Shown: one piece after another, positions 8,342 to 16,638 of the stretch
Layout of the letters: every line of letters starts with the position of its first letter
Position numbering within the stretch: the stretch's first letter is position 1
Origin: Paraplanobispora takensis
GTDB taxonomy: Bacteria > Actinomycetota > Actinomycetes > Streptosporangiales > Streptosporangiaceae
Assembly (NCBI RefSeq): GCF_016863195.1
Contig: NZ_BOOK01000003.1
Span: forward strand, 1-53,921
Reading direction: 5' to 3'
DNA: 53,921 nt
Position numbers and translations under genes: made by a program
Notes under the pieces: generated by a model
What the model saw: the letters and a program-made list of their open reading frames with translations, nothing else
Told to the model about the DNA's origin: nothing
Database searches by the model: none

Positions 8342-10225
8342 ATGAGCATGGAGGTGACCGCCTGGAACATGTTGTACCGGACCATGAACGCCCAGAACGA
8401 CCGGAGACCGCTGTCGATGACCACACTGCGCCGGATCGGCGCGTTCGCCCGGCCGCACCGGCGGCGCCTGGCGGCCTTCCTGGTGCTCAGCGTCGTGACG
8501 GCGATCCTGACGGTGGCCACGCCGGTGCTCGCGGGCCAGGCCGTCGGCGCGATCGTCGACGGCGCGGAGACAGGCGTGGTGACCGGGCTCGCGACGCTCA
8601 TCGCGGTCATCGCGGTGGCGGAGGCCGGGCTCGGGTTGCTGACGCGGTGGTTGTCGGCGGGCATCGGCGAGGGCCTGATCCTCGACCTGCGCACCGCCGT
8701 CTACGACCACGTGCAGCGCATGCCGGTGGCCTTCTTCACCCGGACCCGGACCGGTGCGCTGGTCAGCCGGTTGAACAACGACGTCATCGGCGCGCAGCGG
8801 GCCTTCACCGACACCCTGTCCACCGTGGCGGGCAACCTGGTGACGCTCGTGCTCACCCTGGTGGTCATGATCAAGCTCTCGTGGCAGATCACCCTGCTCG
8901 CGCTGGTGCTCCTGCCGGTGTTCGTGCTGCCCGCGCGGCGGATGGGGGCGCGGCTGGCGCGCCTGAGGCACGAGGCGGCCGACCACAACGCCGCGATGGG
9001 CACGCAGATGACGGAGCGGTTCTCCGCGCCCGGCGCGATGCTCGTCAAGCTCTTCGGCCGGCCGGCCCGGGAGTCGGCGGAGTTCGCCGCGCGGGCCGGG
9101 CGGGTGCGGGACATCGGGGTGCGCACGGCGATGGTGCAGTCGTCGTTCGTCACCGCGCTGACCCTGGTCTCGGCGCTGGCCCTGGCGCTGGTGTACGGCC
9201 TGGGCGGCTTCTACGCGCTGCGCGGGCAGCTGGACCCGGGCTCCGTCGTCGCGCTCGCGCTGCTGCTCACCCGCCTGTACGCGCCGCTGACCGCGCTGGC
9301 CGGGGCGCGCGTGGACGTGATGAGCGCGCTGGTGAGCTTCGACCGGGTCTTCGAGGTCCTCGACCTCACGCCCATGATCGCCGACCGGCCGGACGCCCGG
9401 CGGGTGCCGGACGGGCCGGTGTCGGTGGAGTTCGAGGACGTGCGCTTCGGATACCCCTCGGCGGACAAGGTCTCACTCGCGTCGCTGGAGGAGGTGGCGG
9501 CCCTCGACACGCGGGGCGGCGCCGAGGTCCTGCACGGGGTGTCCTTCCGGGCAGAGCCGGGGCGGATGGTGGCCCTGGTGGGCTCGTCGGGCGCCGGGAA
9601 GTCGACGATCGCGCAGCTGCTGCCGCGCCTGTACGACGTCGAGGGCGGCGCCGTACGGCTGGCGGGGGTGGACGTGCGGGACCTGTCGGCCGAGTCGATC
9701 CGTGAGACGGTCGGCATGGTGACGCAGGACGGCCACCTGTTCCACGAGTCGATCCGCGAGAACCTGCTGCTGGCGCGGCCGGAGGCGGAGGAGGACGAGC
9801 TGTGGGAGGCGCTGCGCCGCGCCCGGCTCGCCGACCTCGTCGCCGCGCTGCCCGACGGCCTGGACACCGTCGTGGGCGAGCGGGGCTACCGGCTGTCGGG
9901 CGGCGAGCGCCAGCGGCTGACGATCGCGCGGCTGCTGCTGGCCCGCCCCCGGGTGGTGATCCTCGACGAGGCCACCGCGCACCTGGACTCCACCTCCGAG
10001 GCGGCGGTGCAGGCGGCGCTGGAGGAGGCGCTGACCGGGCAGACGGCGGTGGTGATCGCGCACCGGCTCTCCACGGTCATCGCCGCGGACCTCATCCTGG
10101 TGGTCGAGGACGGGCGGATCGTCGAGCGCGGCACGCACGCGGAGCTCCTCGCCGCCGGGGGCCGCTACGAGGAGCTGTACCGGACCCAGTTCGACCCCCG
10201 GGACGACCTCGAGACCGCCGCCTGA
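8342..10225 (+). CDS. ABC exporter, fused permease and ATPase
   Basis: This 627-aa half-transporter has an N-terminal six-helix membrane domain (about residues 40-330) and a C-terminal nucleotide-binding domain. The ATPase motifs are intact: Walker A GSSGAGKST, signature LSGGERQR, Walker B VVILDEATAHLD and the H-loop IAHRLST. It probably works as a homodimer exporting a lipid, drug or peptide; the substrate is unknown. The SoxR-like promoter upstream suggests induction by redox-active compounds, as known for a SoxR-controlled ABC gene in Streptomyces. Start codon is ATG 8342 with a weak GGCGG; in-frame ATGs at 8384 and 8417 are alternatives. Confidence 0.88.
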   Translation: MSMEVTAWNMLYRTMNAQNDRRPLSMTTLRRIGAFARPHRRRLAAFLVLSVVTAILTVATPVLAGQAVGAIVDGAETGVVTGLATLIAVIAVAEAGLGLLTRWLSAGIGEGLILDLRTAVYDHVQRMPVAFFTRTRTGALVSRLNNDVIGAQRAFTDTLSTVAGNLVTLVLTLVVMIKLSWQITLLALVLLPVFVLPARRMGARLARLRHEAADHNAAMGTQMTERFSAPGAMLVKLFGRPARESAEFAARAGRVRDIGVRTAMVQSSFVTALTLVSALALALVYGLGGFYALRGQLDPGSVVALALLLTRLYAPLTALAGARVDVMSALVSFDRVFEVLDLTPMIADRPDARRVPDGPVSVEFEDVRFGYPSADKVSLASLEEVAALDTRGGAEVLHGVSFRAEPGRMVALVGSSGAGKSTIAQLLPRLYDVEGGAVRLAGVDVRDLSAESIRETVGMVTQDGHLFHESIRENLLLARPEAEEDELWEALRRARLADLVAALPDGLDTVVGERGYRLSGGERQRLTIARLLLARPRVVILDEATAHLDSTSEAAVQAALEEALTGQTAVVIAHRLSTVIAADLILVVEDGRIVERGTHAELLAAGGRYEELYRTQFDPRDDLETAA

Positions 10226-10226
10226 C

Positions 10227-10252
10227 CCGGCGCCGCCCTACGGCGGCGCCGG
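10227..10252. terminator. Bidirectional hairpin terminator
   Basis: An 11-bp perfect stem (CCGGCGCCGCC with its complement, loop CTAC) fills the 28-bp gap between the convergent ABC transporter and enoyl-CoA hydratase genes. Confidence 0.75.
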
Positions 10253-10253
10253 A

Positions 10254-11027
10254 TCACAGCGGAGGGAAGCGAGGGGGACGGCGTTCGAGGAAGCTGGCGA
10301 CGCCCTCGGCGAAGTCGGGACGGGCGAAGGACTCCAGCATCAGCCGGGAGGCCGCGGACTCCGCCGACTCCAGGGTGGTGTTCCAGTCGCCCCAGATCTG
10401 GCGCTTCATCACCGCCATCGAGGACGGGGAGCTGTGGACGGCCAGCTCCCTGGCGTAGGCCAGGGTCTCCCCCATCAGGCTCTCGCCGGGCACCGACCGG
10501 GCGGCCAGGCCGAGGGCGAACGCCTCGGCCCCGGTGAAGGTCCGGCCGGACAGCAGCAGGTCCATGGCCCTGCCCTGGCCGATCAGCCGGGGCAGGACCC
10601 AGGACAATCCGTACTCGGCGATCAGGCCGCGGCGGGCGAAGGCCGTGGTCCACTTGGCCTCCGCCGCGGTGAAGACCAGATCGCAGTAGAGGGCGTGGAC
10701 CATGCCGAGCCCGGCGCAGGCGCCGTTGACCGCGGCGATGACCGGCTTGCCGACGGTGGTCGGGAAGGAGTGGGGGCGCTTGTCGGGCTCGCTCTCGTAC
10801 GAGCCGTCCTGGATGGCGTTGAGCGTCTGGAAGTCGGCCCCGGCGCAGAAGCCCTTCCCCGCGCCGGTGACGACGATCACCCGGACCTCCGGGTTCTCCT
10901 CCGCCTCCGCCAGCTGGTCGAAGTAACGCCGCCCCATCGCCTCGGTCCAGGCATTGAGCCGGTCCGGACGGTTGAGCGTCAACGTCAGCACGCCCTCATC
11001 GAGCGATGACAGCACCAGATCCAGCAT
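10254..11027 (-). CDS. Enoyl-CoA hydratase/isomerase (crotonase family)
   Basis: This 257-aa crotonase-fold enzyme acts on acyl-CoA thioesters, probably in fatty-acid or branched-chain degradation. The oxyanion-hole segments GAGKGFCAGAD and NGACAGLGM are present, as is the glutamate in RRGLIAEYGLSW expected for hydratase chemistry. The start ATG at 11027 is preceded by GGAAGGGG; the longer frame upstream has no ribosome site. It lies immediately downstream of the NO synthase gene on the same strand (35 bp), so some co-transcription is possible, though a promoter-like dyad occurs in the gap. The specific substrate cannot be told. Confidence 0.88.
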   Translation of the reverse strand: MLDLVLSSLDEGVLTLTLNRPDRLNAWTEAMGRRYFDQLAEAEENPEVRVIVVTGAGKGFCAGADFQTLNAIQDGSYESEPDKRPHSFPTTVGKPVIAAVNGACAGLGMVHALYCDLVFTAAEAKWTTAFARRGLIAEYGLSWVLPRLIGQGRAMDLLLSGRTFTGAEAFALGLAARSVPGESLMGETLAYARELAVHSSPSSMAVMKRQIWGDWNTTLESAESAASRLMLESFARPDFAEGVASFLERRPPRFPPL

Positions 11028-11050
11028 GTACGCCCCTTCCCTCACGCTAC

Positions 11051-11063
11051 AGAATAACGTTCT
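11051..11063 (-). promoter_or_regulatory. Inverted repeat in front of the enoyl-CoA hydratase gene
   Basis: AGAA-TAACG-TTCT is a 4-bp-arm dyad with a TATTCT -10-like hexamer on the minus strand, overlapping the stop codon of the NO synthase gene. It resembles TetR-type operators of lipid genes in general form only. Assignment is tentative. Confidence 0.3.
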
Positions 11064-12294
11064 ACACCCTTTCCTCGCCCGGCGACAGGTCACAGGAGCG
11101 TCCCAGGCCCCGCTCCAGCGAGTCCGGGTGGTGGACGTAGTTCGGCGACAGCTGCTCGTCGTCGTAGTAACGGTGGAAGACGGGGGTGGCCGCGGCCGAG
11201 ATGGGAGGAACGATCCAGCTCCAGTCGGCCGGGCAGACCCGGCCGGCCCGTTCCTCGCGGTCCACGTGGGTCAGGAAGCGCCGGGACTCGGTGTGGTGGT
11301 CGGTCATGGTCACCCCCGCCCGCTCGAACGAGTGGAGCACCGCCACGTTGATCTCCACCAGGGCGTGGTCGCGCCAGAGCGAGCGGTCGGTGCTGGTGTC
11401 CAGGCCCAGGGCCCGGGCGACGACGGGCACCAGGTTGTAGCGGTCGGCGTCGGCCAGGTTGCGCGCGCCGATCTCGGTGCCCATGTACCAGCCGTTGAAC
11501 GGCGCCGCGCGGTAGCAGATCCCGCCGATCTCCAGGCACATGTTCGAGATCGCCGGTACGGCGTGCCAGCGCAGCCCCAGCTGCTCGAACCAGGGGTAGG
11601 AGGGGTGCGACAGCGGCACCTCCAGCACGGCGTCCGGGGGGACGGGCGTCACCAGCGGCGGCCCGTCGCCCATCGAGACCGCCAGCGGGAGGACGTCGAA
11701 CGGCGTGCCGGGACCGCCCGCCCAGCCGAGCTTGCGCAGCACGGTGGTGAACTCGGCGTACCGGGGGTCGCCGACGATCGAGCCGTCGTCCATCTCGTAC
11801 CCGGCGTACCGGATGAGCTGCTCGTTCCAGATCCTCGGGCCGGGCCTACCCGGTCGGTCGGGGGCGAACACCGTGATCGTCGGGCGGATGCGGCGCCCGG
11901 GCGCCGCGTCCCGCAGGTGGCTCACGCACTCCGCCGCGACCCCCTCGGGGGTGTCGATGTGCCGCAGGTCGCGTACGCGTAGGGACCGCCAGTAGAGCCT
12001 GCCGATGCACCTGCCGCTGTTGCGCCAGGCCACCCGGGCGCCGAAGACCAGCTCACCGGGGGTGTGGGTGTAGGTCCCCGTCTTGGTGATCTCGGCTCTC
12101 ACCTCCCGCAGGCGTGGTTTGACCGGTCCCGCCGACGGGTTCTCGGCGTGGAACAACGTCAGGAACTCTTCGGCCTCCGCCGGATCGACATGCGGGGCCG
12201 GACGCTCGGGGACTCCCTCGTGGAGACCGTGGACACCATGGACCAGATCCGGCACGCTCCGCCGGGACCTCCGCCAGGTCAGCACTGAACACAA
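11062..12294 (-). CDS. nos: Bacterial nitric oxide synthase, oxygenase domain only
   Basis: This heme-thiolate enzyme makes NO and citrulline from arginine via N-hydroxyarginine. The heme-ligating cysteine is in WRNSGRCIGR. The substrate/pterin region FNGWYMGTEIG, the TDHHTES segment and the late VPPISAAATPVFH are all conserved. At about 400 aa it has the normal bacterial size, with no fused reductase; electrons must come from separate flavoproteins. Bacterial roles include protection from oxidative stress and antibiotics, and in some Streptomyces nitration of a product. The start is uncertain: TTG 12294 or GTG 12285 are both in frame. Confidence 0.95.
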   Translation of the reverse strand: MCSVLTWRRSRRSVPDLVHGVHGLHEGVPERPAPHVDPAEAEEFLTLFHAENPSAGPVKPRLREVRAEITKTGTYTHTPGELVFGARVAWRNSGRCIGRLYWRSLRVRDLRHIDTPEGVAAECVSHLRDAAPGRRIRPTITVFAPDRPGRPGPRIWNEQLIRYAGYEMDDGSIVGDPRYAEFTTVLRKLGWAGGPGTPFDVLPLAVSMGDGPPLVTPVPPDAVLEVPLSHPSYPWFEQLGLRWHAVPAISNMCLEIGGICYRAAPFNGWYMGTEIGARNLADADRYNLVPVVARALGLDTSTDRSLWRDHALVEINVAVLHSFERAGVTMTDHHTESRRFLTHVDREERAGRVCPADWSWIVPPISAAATPVFHRYYDDEQLSPNYVHHPDSLERGLGRSCDLSPGEERV

Positions 12295-12516
12295 CCACCC
12301 ATGCGTGGCTCACGGGCACGACGACCGTTCCGGGCGGTGCGGTGCCCTTGCCGCAGCGGCCCCTTCACCCGCTGCGATCGCTGTTGTCCGCGGCATCCGC
12401 ATTCCGCGATTCCGTGAACGCCTCTCCCGACGCGAACCCGGCAACGCAGTGTGCGGTGTCCATCATTTTGTGTGATTCACCATAAGTTTGTCCGCCAAAC
12501 ATGGACATGAGACGCC

Positions 12517-12549
12517 AAGAGCCCCAGAAGCATTGCTTCTGGGGCTCTT
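12517..12549 (-). terminator. Hairpin terminator after tRNA-Asn
   Basis: A perfect 14-bp stem (AAGAGCCCCAGAAG with its complement, 5-nt loop) starts 9 bp beyond the tRNA 3' end on the minus strand. The 220 bp between it and the NO synthase start hold no visible gene, only AT-richer sequence around 12463-12500 that may contain the nos promoter. Confidence 0.8.
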
Positions 12550-12557
12550 CTCCGCTG

Positions 12558-12630
12558 CTCCCGCGATAGGACTCGAACCTATAACCTGCCGGTTAACAGC
12601 CGGCTGCTCTGCCGATTGAGCTACACGGGA
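12558..12630 (-). tRNA. tRNA-Asn (GUU)
   Basis: A complete cloverleaf with 7-bp acceptor TCCCGTG/CGCGGGA (one G-U type pair), D arm TAGCTCAATCGGCAGAGCA, anticodon loop CTGTTAA giving GUU, and a T arm with TTCGAGT. Discriminator G, CCA not encoded. Confidence 0.97.
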
Positions 12631-12795
12631 TCGTGCGTCGCACCGCCCTGACCGGGGGTTTCCCCCGCTCCCTGCGGCGCATGAATAGATTAGCGCACTC
12701 TGGCAGTAGGTGTCGCATCGACAGCTCCGGGTAGGGCGGAGAGGGATCGTGATCCGTGGGTAGGGTCCCGGCTGAGCATGCCTGTGGAGGTGGAT

Positions 12796-13071
12796 ATGCG
12801 TTATCGGTTGGTGTTCGGCGTAGGAGTGGCCGTAGGTTACGTGCTCGGTAGCCGGGCCGGTCGGGAGCGTTACGAGCAGATCAAGCGGGTCACCCAGCGG
12901 GTGACCGACAATCCCGCCGTCCAGGAGGCCGCCGGCCTCGTGGGCGCGCAGGTCTCCAGAGTGACCACGATGGCCAAGGAGCAGGTGGCCGCTCACCTGC
13001 CCAACGGCCGCTCGCACGACGAGACCGGCACCGGCTGGCCGGACGAGGTCAAGACGGCCTCGCCGTACTGA
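12796..13071 (+). CDS. Small YtxH-like conserved protein
   Basis: This 91-aa protein begins MRYRLVFGVGVAVGYVLGSR, a short glycine-rich hydrophobic segment (about residues 3-18). A basic/amphipathic helix (AGRERYEQIKRVTQRV) follows. It resembles YtxH-type proteins with one N-terminal membrane anchor and a coiled tail. Function unknown. A strong ribosome site GGAGGTGG precedes the ATG at 12796, so I preferred this to the start six codons upstream. Confidence 0.7.
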   Translation: MRYRLVFGVGVAVGYVLGSRAGRERYEQIKRVTQRVTDNPAVQEAAGLVGAQVSRVTTMAKEQVAAHLPNGRSHDETGTGWPDEVKTASPY

Positions 13072-13107
13072 TCACGGCCTTTCCCGGCCTTGCTGAACCG
13101 AGCAGGC

Positions 13108-13159
13108 GTACGGCCGCCTGCCCCCGGCGTCTCCGGACGGCGTGGGCAGGCGGCCGTAC
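13108..13159. terminator. Bidirectional hairpin terminator
   Basis: A 16-bp perfect stem (GTACGGCCGCCTGCCC and its complement) with a 20-nt loop lies between the convergent small YtxH-like gene and the 153-aa gene. Confidence 0.75.
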
Positions 13160-13226
13160 CGTCGCCGGTGCCCGGCCACCCGCGGCCTCCGGTCACTCGC
13201 GGCCCGCAGACGCCCGCCGCCGGTCC

Positions 13227-13688
13227 TCAGATGCCGAAGCTGCGGCGGACTCCCTCCAGCGCCTGCTCGGCCAGAGCCCGCAGGCCCGGATCCTGCGGGT
13301 CGAGCCCCGCGTCGAAGACGAACTCCCAGATCATCCGGTCGTCCTCGGCCCGCCTGGCCACCAGCCGCACTCCCCCGCGCACGTCCAGCGGGACGTACTG
13401 GCTGACCACGATCGAGGCGACCACCCGCTCCCGCACGACCTCGGGCACCCGCCCCGGCTCGGGCAGCCGCGCCCGGTGCTCCCGCCCGGCCGTCGTCAGG
13501 ACCGTCAGCCCCTCCTCGTCCCACACGCCGCGATCCACCTGGTACCACGGCAGTCTGGTGCCCGACAGATAGAGCGCGCGATCGGTGGCGATCACCCGGC
13601 CGTCGGGTCCCTCGGCGTGGGTCAGCACCCGGTCGGCCGGGTCGACGGCGGCGCGCACTTCGGCGGGCGTGCGGTTGAAGAGCCTCAT
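13227..13688 (-). CDS. Conserved actinobacterial protein of unknown function
   Basis: This 153-aa soluble protein starts MRLFNRTPAEVRAAVDPADR. It is predicted to be mostly beta strand in the first two thirds (YLSGTRLPWYQVDRGVWDEE) with a helical C-terminal tail ending in ALEGVRRSFGI. I recognise the type as a lineage-conserved protein found near tRNA-Asn and the YtxH-like gene in actinomycetes, but know no activity. No signal peptide, membrane segment or metal motif is visible. GAGGG precedes the ATG at 13688. Confidence 0.7.
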   Translation of the reverse strand: MRLFNRTPAEVRAAVDPADRVLTHAEGPDGRVIATDRALYLSGTRLPWYQVDRGVWDEEGLTVLTTAGREHRARLPEPGRVPEVVRERVVASIVVSQYVPLDVRGGVRLVARRAEDDRMIWEFVFDAGLDPQDPGLRALAEQALEGVRRSFGI

Positions 13689-13752
13689 GCCCTCACGGTA
13701 TCCGTGCCGCCCGGCCCCCACGGTGCCGGTACGGCCCGCCGTACGGCCGCGG

Positions 13753-15051
13753 TCACGTCTCCACCGGATCGGCGAGCAGGTCGAGGGTGAGCGCGGCCGA
13801 CCAGGAGAAGTCCCGCCCGCCCCGGCCGCTGCCGTCGAAGGGGTCGAAGCACTCGCGGAAGCCCGACTGGCGGACCAGCCGGAGGGTGGAGGTGCCGAGC
13901 TGCCGGACCAGCTCCGTCCGGCCGTGCACGGCGGCCGCGTGGCGCAGCAGCCAGTTGGTGTTCACCCACGACGGCCCGCGCCAGTAGCGCGAGCGGTCGA
14001 ACTGCGGGGCCCGGATCTCGCAGCTCGGCACCGGATATCCGGCGGCGCCCATGAACCGGGGCGACTCCAGGGTGTCCATCAGCGCGTCCACCAGCGCCGG
14101 GGACAGCCCGGGGTCGAGCATCGGGCCGAAGCCGCCGACCGTGCGGATCGGGATCAGCCGGTCGCGGTGCAGGTCGCGGGCGTGGAACAGCCCGTCGGCC
14201 CACAGCCGGTCCACCATCGCCGCGCGGATGCGCCCGGCGGCCTCGGTGTGCGGCCGCGGGTCGTCCCCGGCCACCGGGGCCAGCTCGGCGAGCGCCTGGC
14301 AGGAGGCCAGCCAGATCCCGTTGAACATCGGGTCCTCGATCGCGAAGGGGTGCTCCAGGCGCAGGTAGGTCCCGTCGTAGCCGGAGTCCCGATAGCGCAG
14401 CGCCAGCCAGACGTAGCGGTCGTGGTGGCTGTCGGGATGGCGTTCGGGCAGCTCCTCGCGCCGGTAGGAGTAGCGGACCGCGGGCAGCGCCTCCAGCGAG
14501 TCGTCCCAGGCGGGGCTGTCGTCCATCCCCGACTCCCACGGGTGCACGATCGCGGCCAGCCCGGCCCCGCCCAGGTCCCTGGTCCCGGCGAGATAGCCGT
14601 GCTGGGCCACCAGCATCGGGTAGGTCCGCCGGACCAGGGCCGCGGCCACGTCGCGGTCCACCGCGTGCCGCCACACCTGCCACACCGCCAGGGCGTGCAT
14701 GGGCGGCTGGGTCAGGCCGGAGGTGAGCACCTCGACGGGCGCCGCGGGATGGTCGTGGGAGCGCCAGACGGACGGCCCGGGGAAGTAGGCCTCGGCGTGG
14801 GCCGGGTGGAAGACGATGTGCGGCACCATGCCCGTGCGCCACTGCCCGGCCATCAGGCTGAGCAGCTCGGCGCCCGCCCGGCGGGTGTCCAGGCGGGCCA
14901 TCCCGATCGCGATGAAGGTGGAGTCCCAGCTCCACTGGTGGGGATAGAGGCCGGGTGCGGGCACGGTGGCGGACCCCGTGCGGTTCGCGTCGAGCACGGA
15001 CCATGCCTCGCGCCCGAGCGCGGCGTCGTCTACGGCCGGCCGCGCCTCCAT
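13753..15051 (-). CDS. GH63-type (MGH1-like) glycoside hydrolase
   Basis: This 432-aa intracellular (alpha/alpha)6-barrel glycosidase has no signal peptide. The hallmark segments are QWSWDSTFIAIG (with the likely acid Asp), HPWESGMDDSP, and late YWRGPSWVNTNW. Relatives include mannosylglycerate/glucosylglycerate hydrolases and trehalase-like enzymes, so a compatible-solute or small oligosaccharide substrate is plausible. The next gene upstream on the same strand, efeB, is 24 bp away, so co-transcription with the peroxidase is possible though a functional link is not obvious. Confidence 0.82.
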   Translation of the reverse strand: MEARPAVDDAALGREAWSVLDANRTGSATVPAPGLYPHQWSWDSTFIAIGMARLDTRRAGAELLSLMAGQWRTGMVPHIVFHPAHAEAYFPGPSVWRSHDHPAAPVEVLTSGLTQPPMHALAVWQVWRHAVDRDVAAALVRRTYPMLVAQHGYLAGTRDLGGAGLAAIVHPWESGMDDSPAWDDSLEALPAVRYSYRREELPERHPDSHHDRYVWLALRYRDSGYDGTYLRLEHPFAIEDPMFNGIWLASCQALAELAPVAGDDPRPHTEAAGRIRAAMVDRLWADGLFHARDLHRDRLIPIRTVGGFGPMLDPGLSPALVDALMDTLESPRFMGAAGYPVPSCEIRAPQFDRSRYWRGPSWVNTNWLLRHAAAVHGRTELVRQLGTSTLRLVRQSGFRECFDPFDGSGRGGRDFSWSAALTLDLLADPVET

Positions 15052-15075
15052 CCGTCCAGTCTGCGCCGGTATCGG

Positions 15076-16278
15076 CTAAGAAAACAGTGCCTCGCCCCAG
15101 AACGATCCCTGGCGTACCCCGCCGGGGCAGGCCCAGATGCCCGAGCCGACGTGCTGGATGTACTCGTTGAGCGGGTCCCTGGCCGCCAGCGCGCGCTGGA
15201 TCGGGATGAACCCCTTCTCCGGATCCCGCTGGTAGGCCAGGAAGAACAGCCCGGCCTCCAGCCGCCCCAGGTTGTCGCTGCCGTCGGTGAAGGAGTAGCC
15301 CCGGCGCAGGATCGTCACCCCGCCGAGCGAGTCGGGATGGGCCAGCCGCACGTGGGCGTCGGCGGGGAGCTTGTCCAGCGGGACCGGGTCGTGCTCGCGG
15401 GCGGCACCGTACGGCGCGCCCTCCCGCTTGGTCCGGCCGAAGATGTCCTCCTGCTCCTTCAGGGAGGTCCGGTCCCAGGTCTCGATGTGCATCCTGATCC
15501 GCCGGGCCACCAGGTAGGACCCGCCGCGCAGCCACTCGGGCCCCTCCTGACCCACCCAGACGTGGGCGTCCAGCGCGGCCCGGTCGCTGCCGGCGATGTT
15601 GCGGGTGCCGTCCTTGAAGCCCATCAGGTTGCGCGGGGTCTGCGCCTCCGGCGTGGTGGAGGAGGTCTTGCCGAAGCCGAGCTGCGACCAGCGCACCGAC
15701 GCCGCGCCGAAGGCGATCCGCGCCAGGTTCCGTACGGCGTGCACGGCGACCTGGGGGTCGTCCGCGCACGCCTGCACGCAGATGTCGCCGCCGCTGCGGG
15801 CCGGGTCGAGCTTGTCGGCCGGGAAGTGCGGCAGCTCCTTGAGCCGGTCCGGCGCGGGCAGCTTCAGCTTCTCGAAGAAGGTGGGGCCGAAGCCGACCGT
15901 CAGCGTCAGCCGGGAGGCGGGCAGGTCGAGGGCCTCCCCGGTGTCGTCCGGCGGGGCCAGCTCGGCGCCGGTGGCCCCGGTGCCGACCTCCTGCCCGGTG
16001 GTCATCCGCTCGGCAGCGGCCGTCCAGCGGCGCATCAGCTCCGCCACCTTCTTCGGATCGTCCAAGCCGAGGTCGAAGGAGGCGAAGTGGAGGCGGTCCT
16101 GGACGGGCGTGGCGATGCCGGCCTGGTGGGCGCCGTGGAAGGCGATCGGACCGCCGGGGACGGCGGCCTGCACGGGTTCGGGCTGCGCGAGCCGTACCAG
16201 GCCCGCTCCGGCGGCGGCACCGGCGCCCACCGCCAGGCCCGCGCCGGTCAGAAGCCGGCGGCGGCTGAGGTCGGCCAT
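15076..16278 (-). CDS. efeB: DyP-type heme peroxidase, Tat-exported (EfeB)
   Basis: This 400-aa dye-decolourising peroxidase has a twin-arginine signal (LSRRRLLTGAGLAVGAGAAA). The DyP motif GFKDGTRN carries the distal Asp. A later proximal-heme His region is near RIRMHIETWDRTS, and the C terminus has ILRRGYSFTDG. EfeB acts outside the membrane in the EfeUOB iron system or in heme processing. The efeU and efeO partners are not adjacent. A DtxR/IdeR-like box and a 25-codon small ORF lie upstream, suggesting iron control. Confidence 0.9.
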   Translation of the reverse strand: MADLSRRRLLTGAGLAVGAGAAAGAGLVRLAQPEPVQAAVPGGPIAFHGAHQAGIATPVQDRLHFASFDLGLDDPKKVAELMRRWTAAAERMTTGQEVGTGATGAELAPPDDTGEALDLPASRLTLTVGFGPTFFEKLKLPAPDRLKELPHFPADKLDPARSGGDICVQACADDPQVAVHAVRNLARIAFGAASVRWSQLGFGKTSSTTPEAQTPRNLMGFKDGTRNIAGSDRAALDAHVWVGQEGPEWLRGGSYLVARRIRMHIETWDRTSLKEQEDIFGRTKREGAPYGAAREHDPVPLDKLPADAHVRLAHPDSLGGVTILRRGYSFTDGSDNLGRLEAGLFFLAYQRDPEKGFIPIQRALAARDPLNEYIQHVGSGIWACPGGVRQGSFWGEALFS

Positions 16279-16300
16279 GTTGGTCTCCTCCGTTGTGGGG

Positions 16301-16378
16301 TCAGCCCGCGGCGGGGGCGGTCGGGGGACCGGCGGGTGCGTGCGGGCTCCCGGCGGCGGGCAGGGAATCGGGAGACAT
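16301..16378 (-). CDS. Putative 25-aa leader peptide upstream of efeB
   Basis: A short frame of 25 codons starts with ATG after CAGGAGCC (well spaced) and encodes a Pro/Ala/Gly-rich peptide beginning MSPDSLPAAGSPHAPAG. It ends with TGA 22 bp before the efeB start. It lies between the iron box and efeB, so it would be translated from the same mRNA. Such proline-rich short ORFs can affect translation or attenuation, but no evidence beyond position and ribosome site exists. It may simply be untranslated leader. Confidence 0.35.
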   Translation of the reverse strand: MSPDSLPAAGSPHAPAGPPTAPAAG

Positions 16379-16398
16379 CGAAGGCTCCTGACGATCGG

Positions 16399-16417
16399 TT
16401 AGGCGTCCCTAACTTAG
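16399..16417 (-). promoter_or_regulatory. Candidate DtxR/IdeR (DmdR) iron box
   Basis: TTAGGCGTCCCTAACTTAG matches the TTAGGTTAGGCTAACCTAA consensus at 12 of 19 positions, with both half-site cores (TTAGG and CTAAC) present. It stands about 120 bp before efeB. Iron-dependent repression of this gene is expected for the family. Confidence 0.5.
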
Positions 16418-16559
16418 CTTTCCCTTACCTCATATCGCCAATCCGGGGCCGCTTTCAAGCGCCCGGTACGGCGGCGGCCGTACGGCCCGCGGGGCGGCCC
16501 GGCGGCGGTTGCCGGCCCCGCTCCCCCGGCGCTCTCCCCGCGCTCCCCCCGCAACGACC

Positions 16560-16588
16560 AGGGCCCCGGAACGGTGTTCCGGGGCCCT
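16560..16588 (-). terminator. Terminator of the sigma factor gene
   Basis: A perfect 13-bp stem (AGGGCCCCGGAAC with its complement, loop GGT), about 50 bp past the sigma-factor stop codon on the minus strand. Confidence 0.8.
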
Positions 16589-16638
16589 GCTGGTTCCTCC
16601 CCCTCGATCGGACCGCCTCTCCGGCCGGGGGCGGCCCG

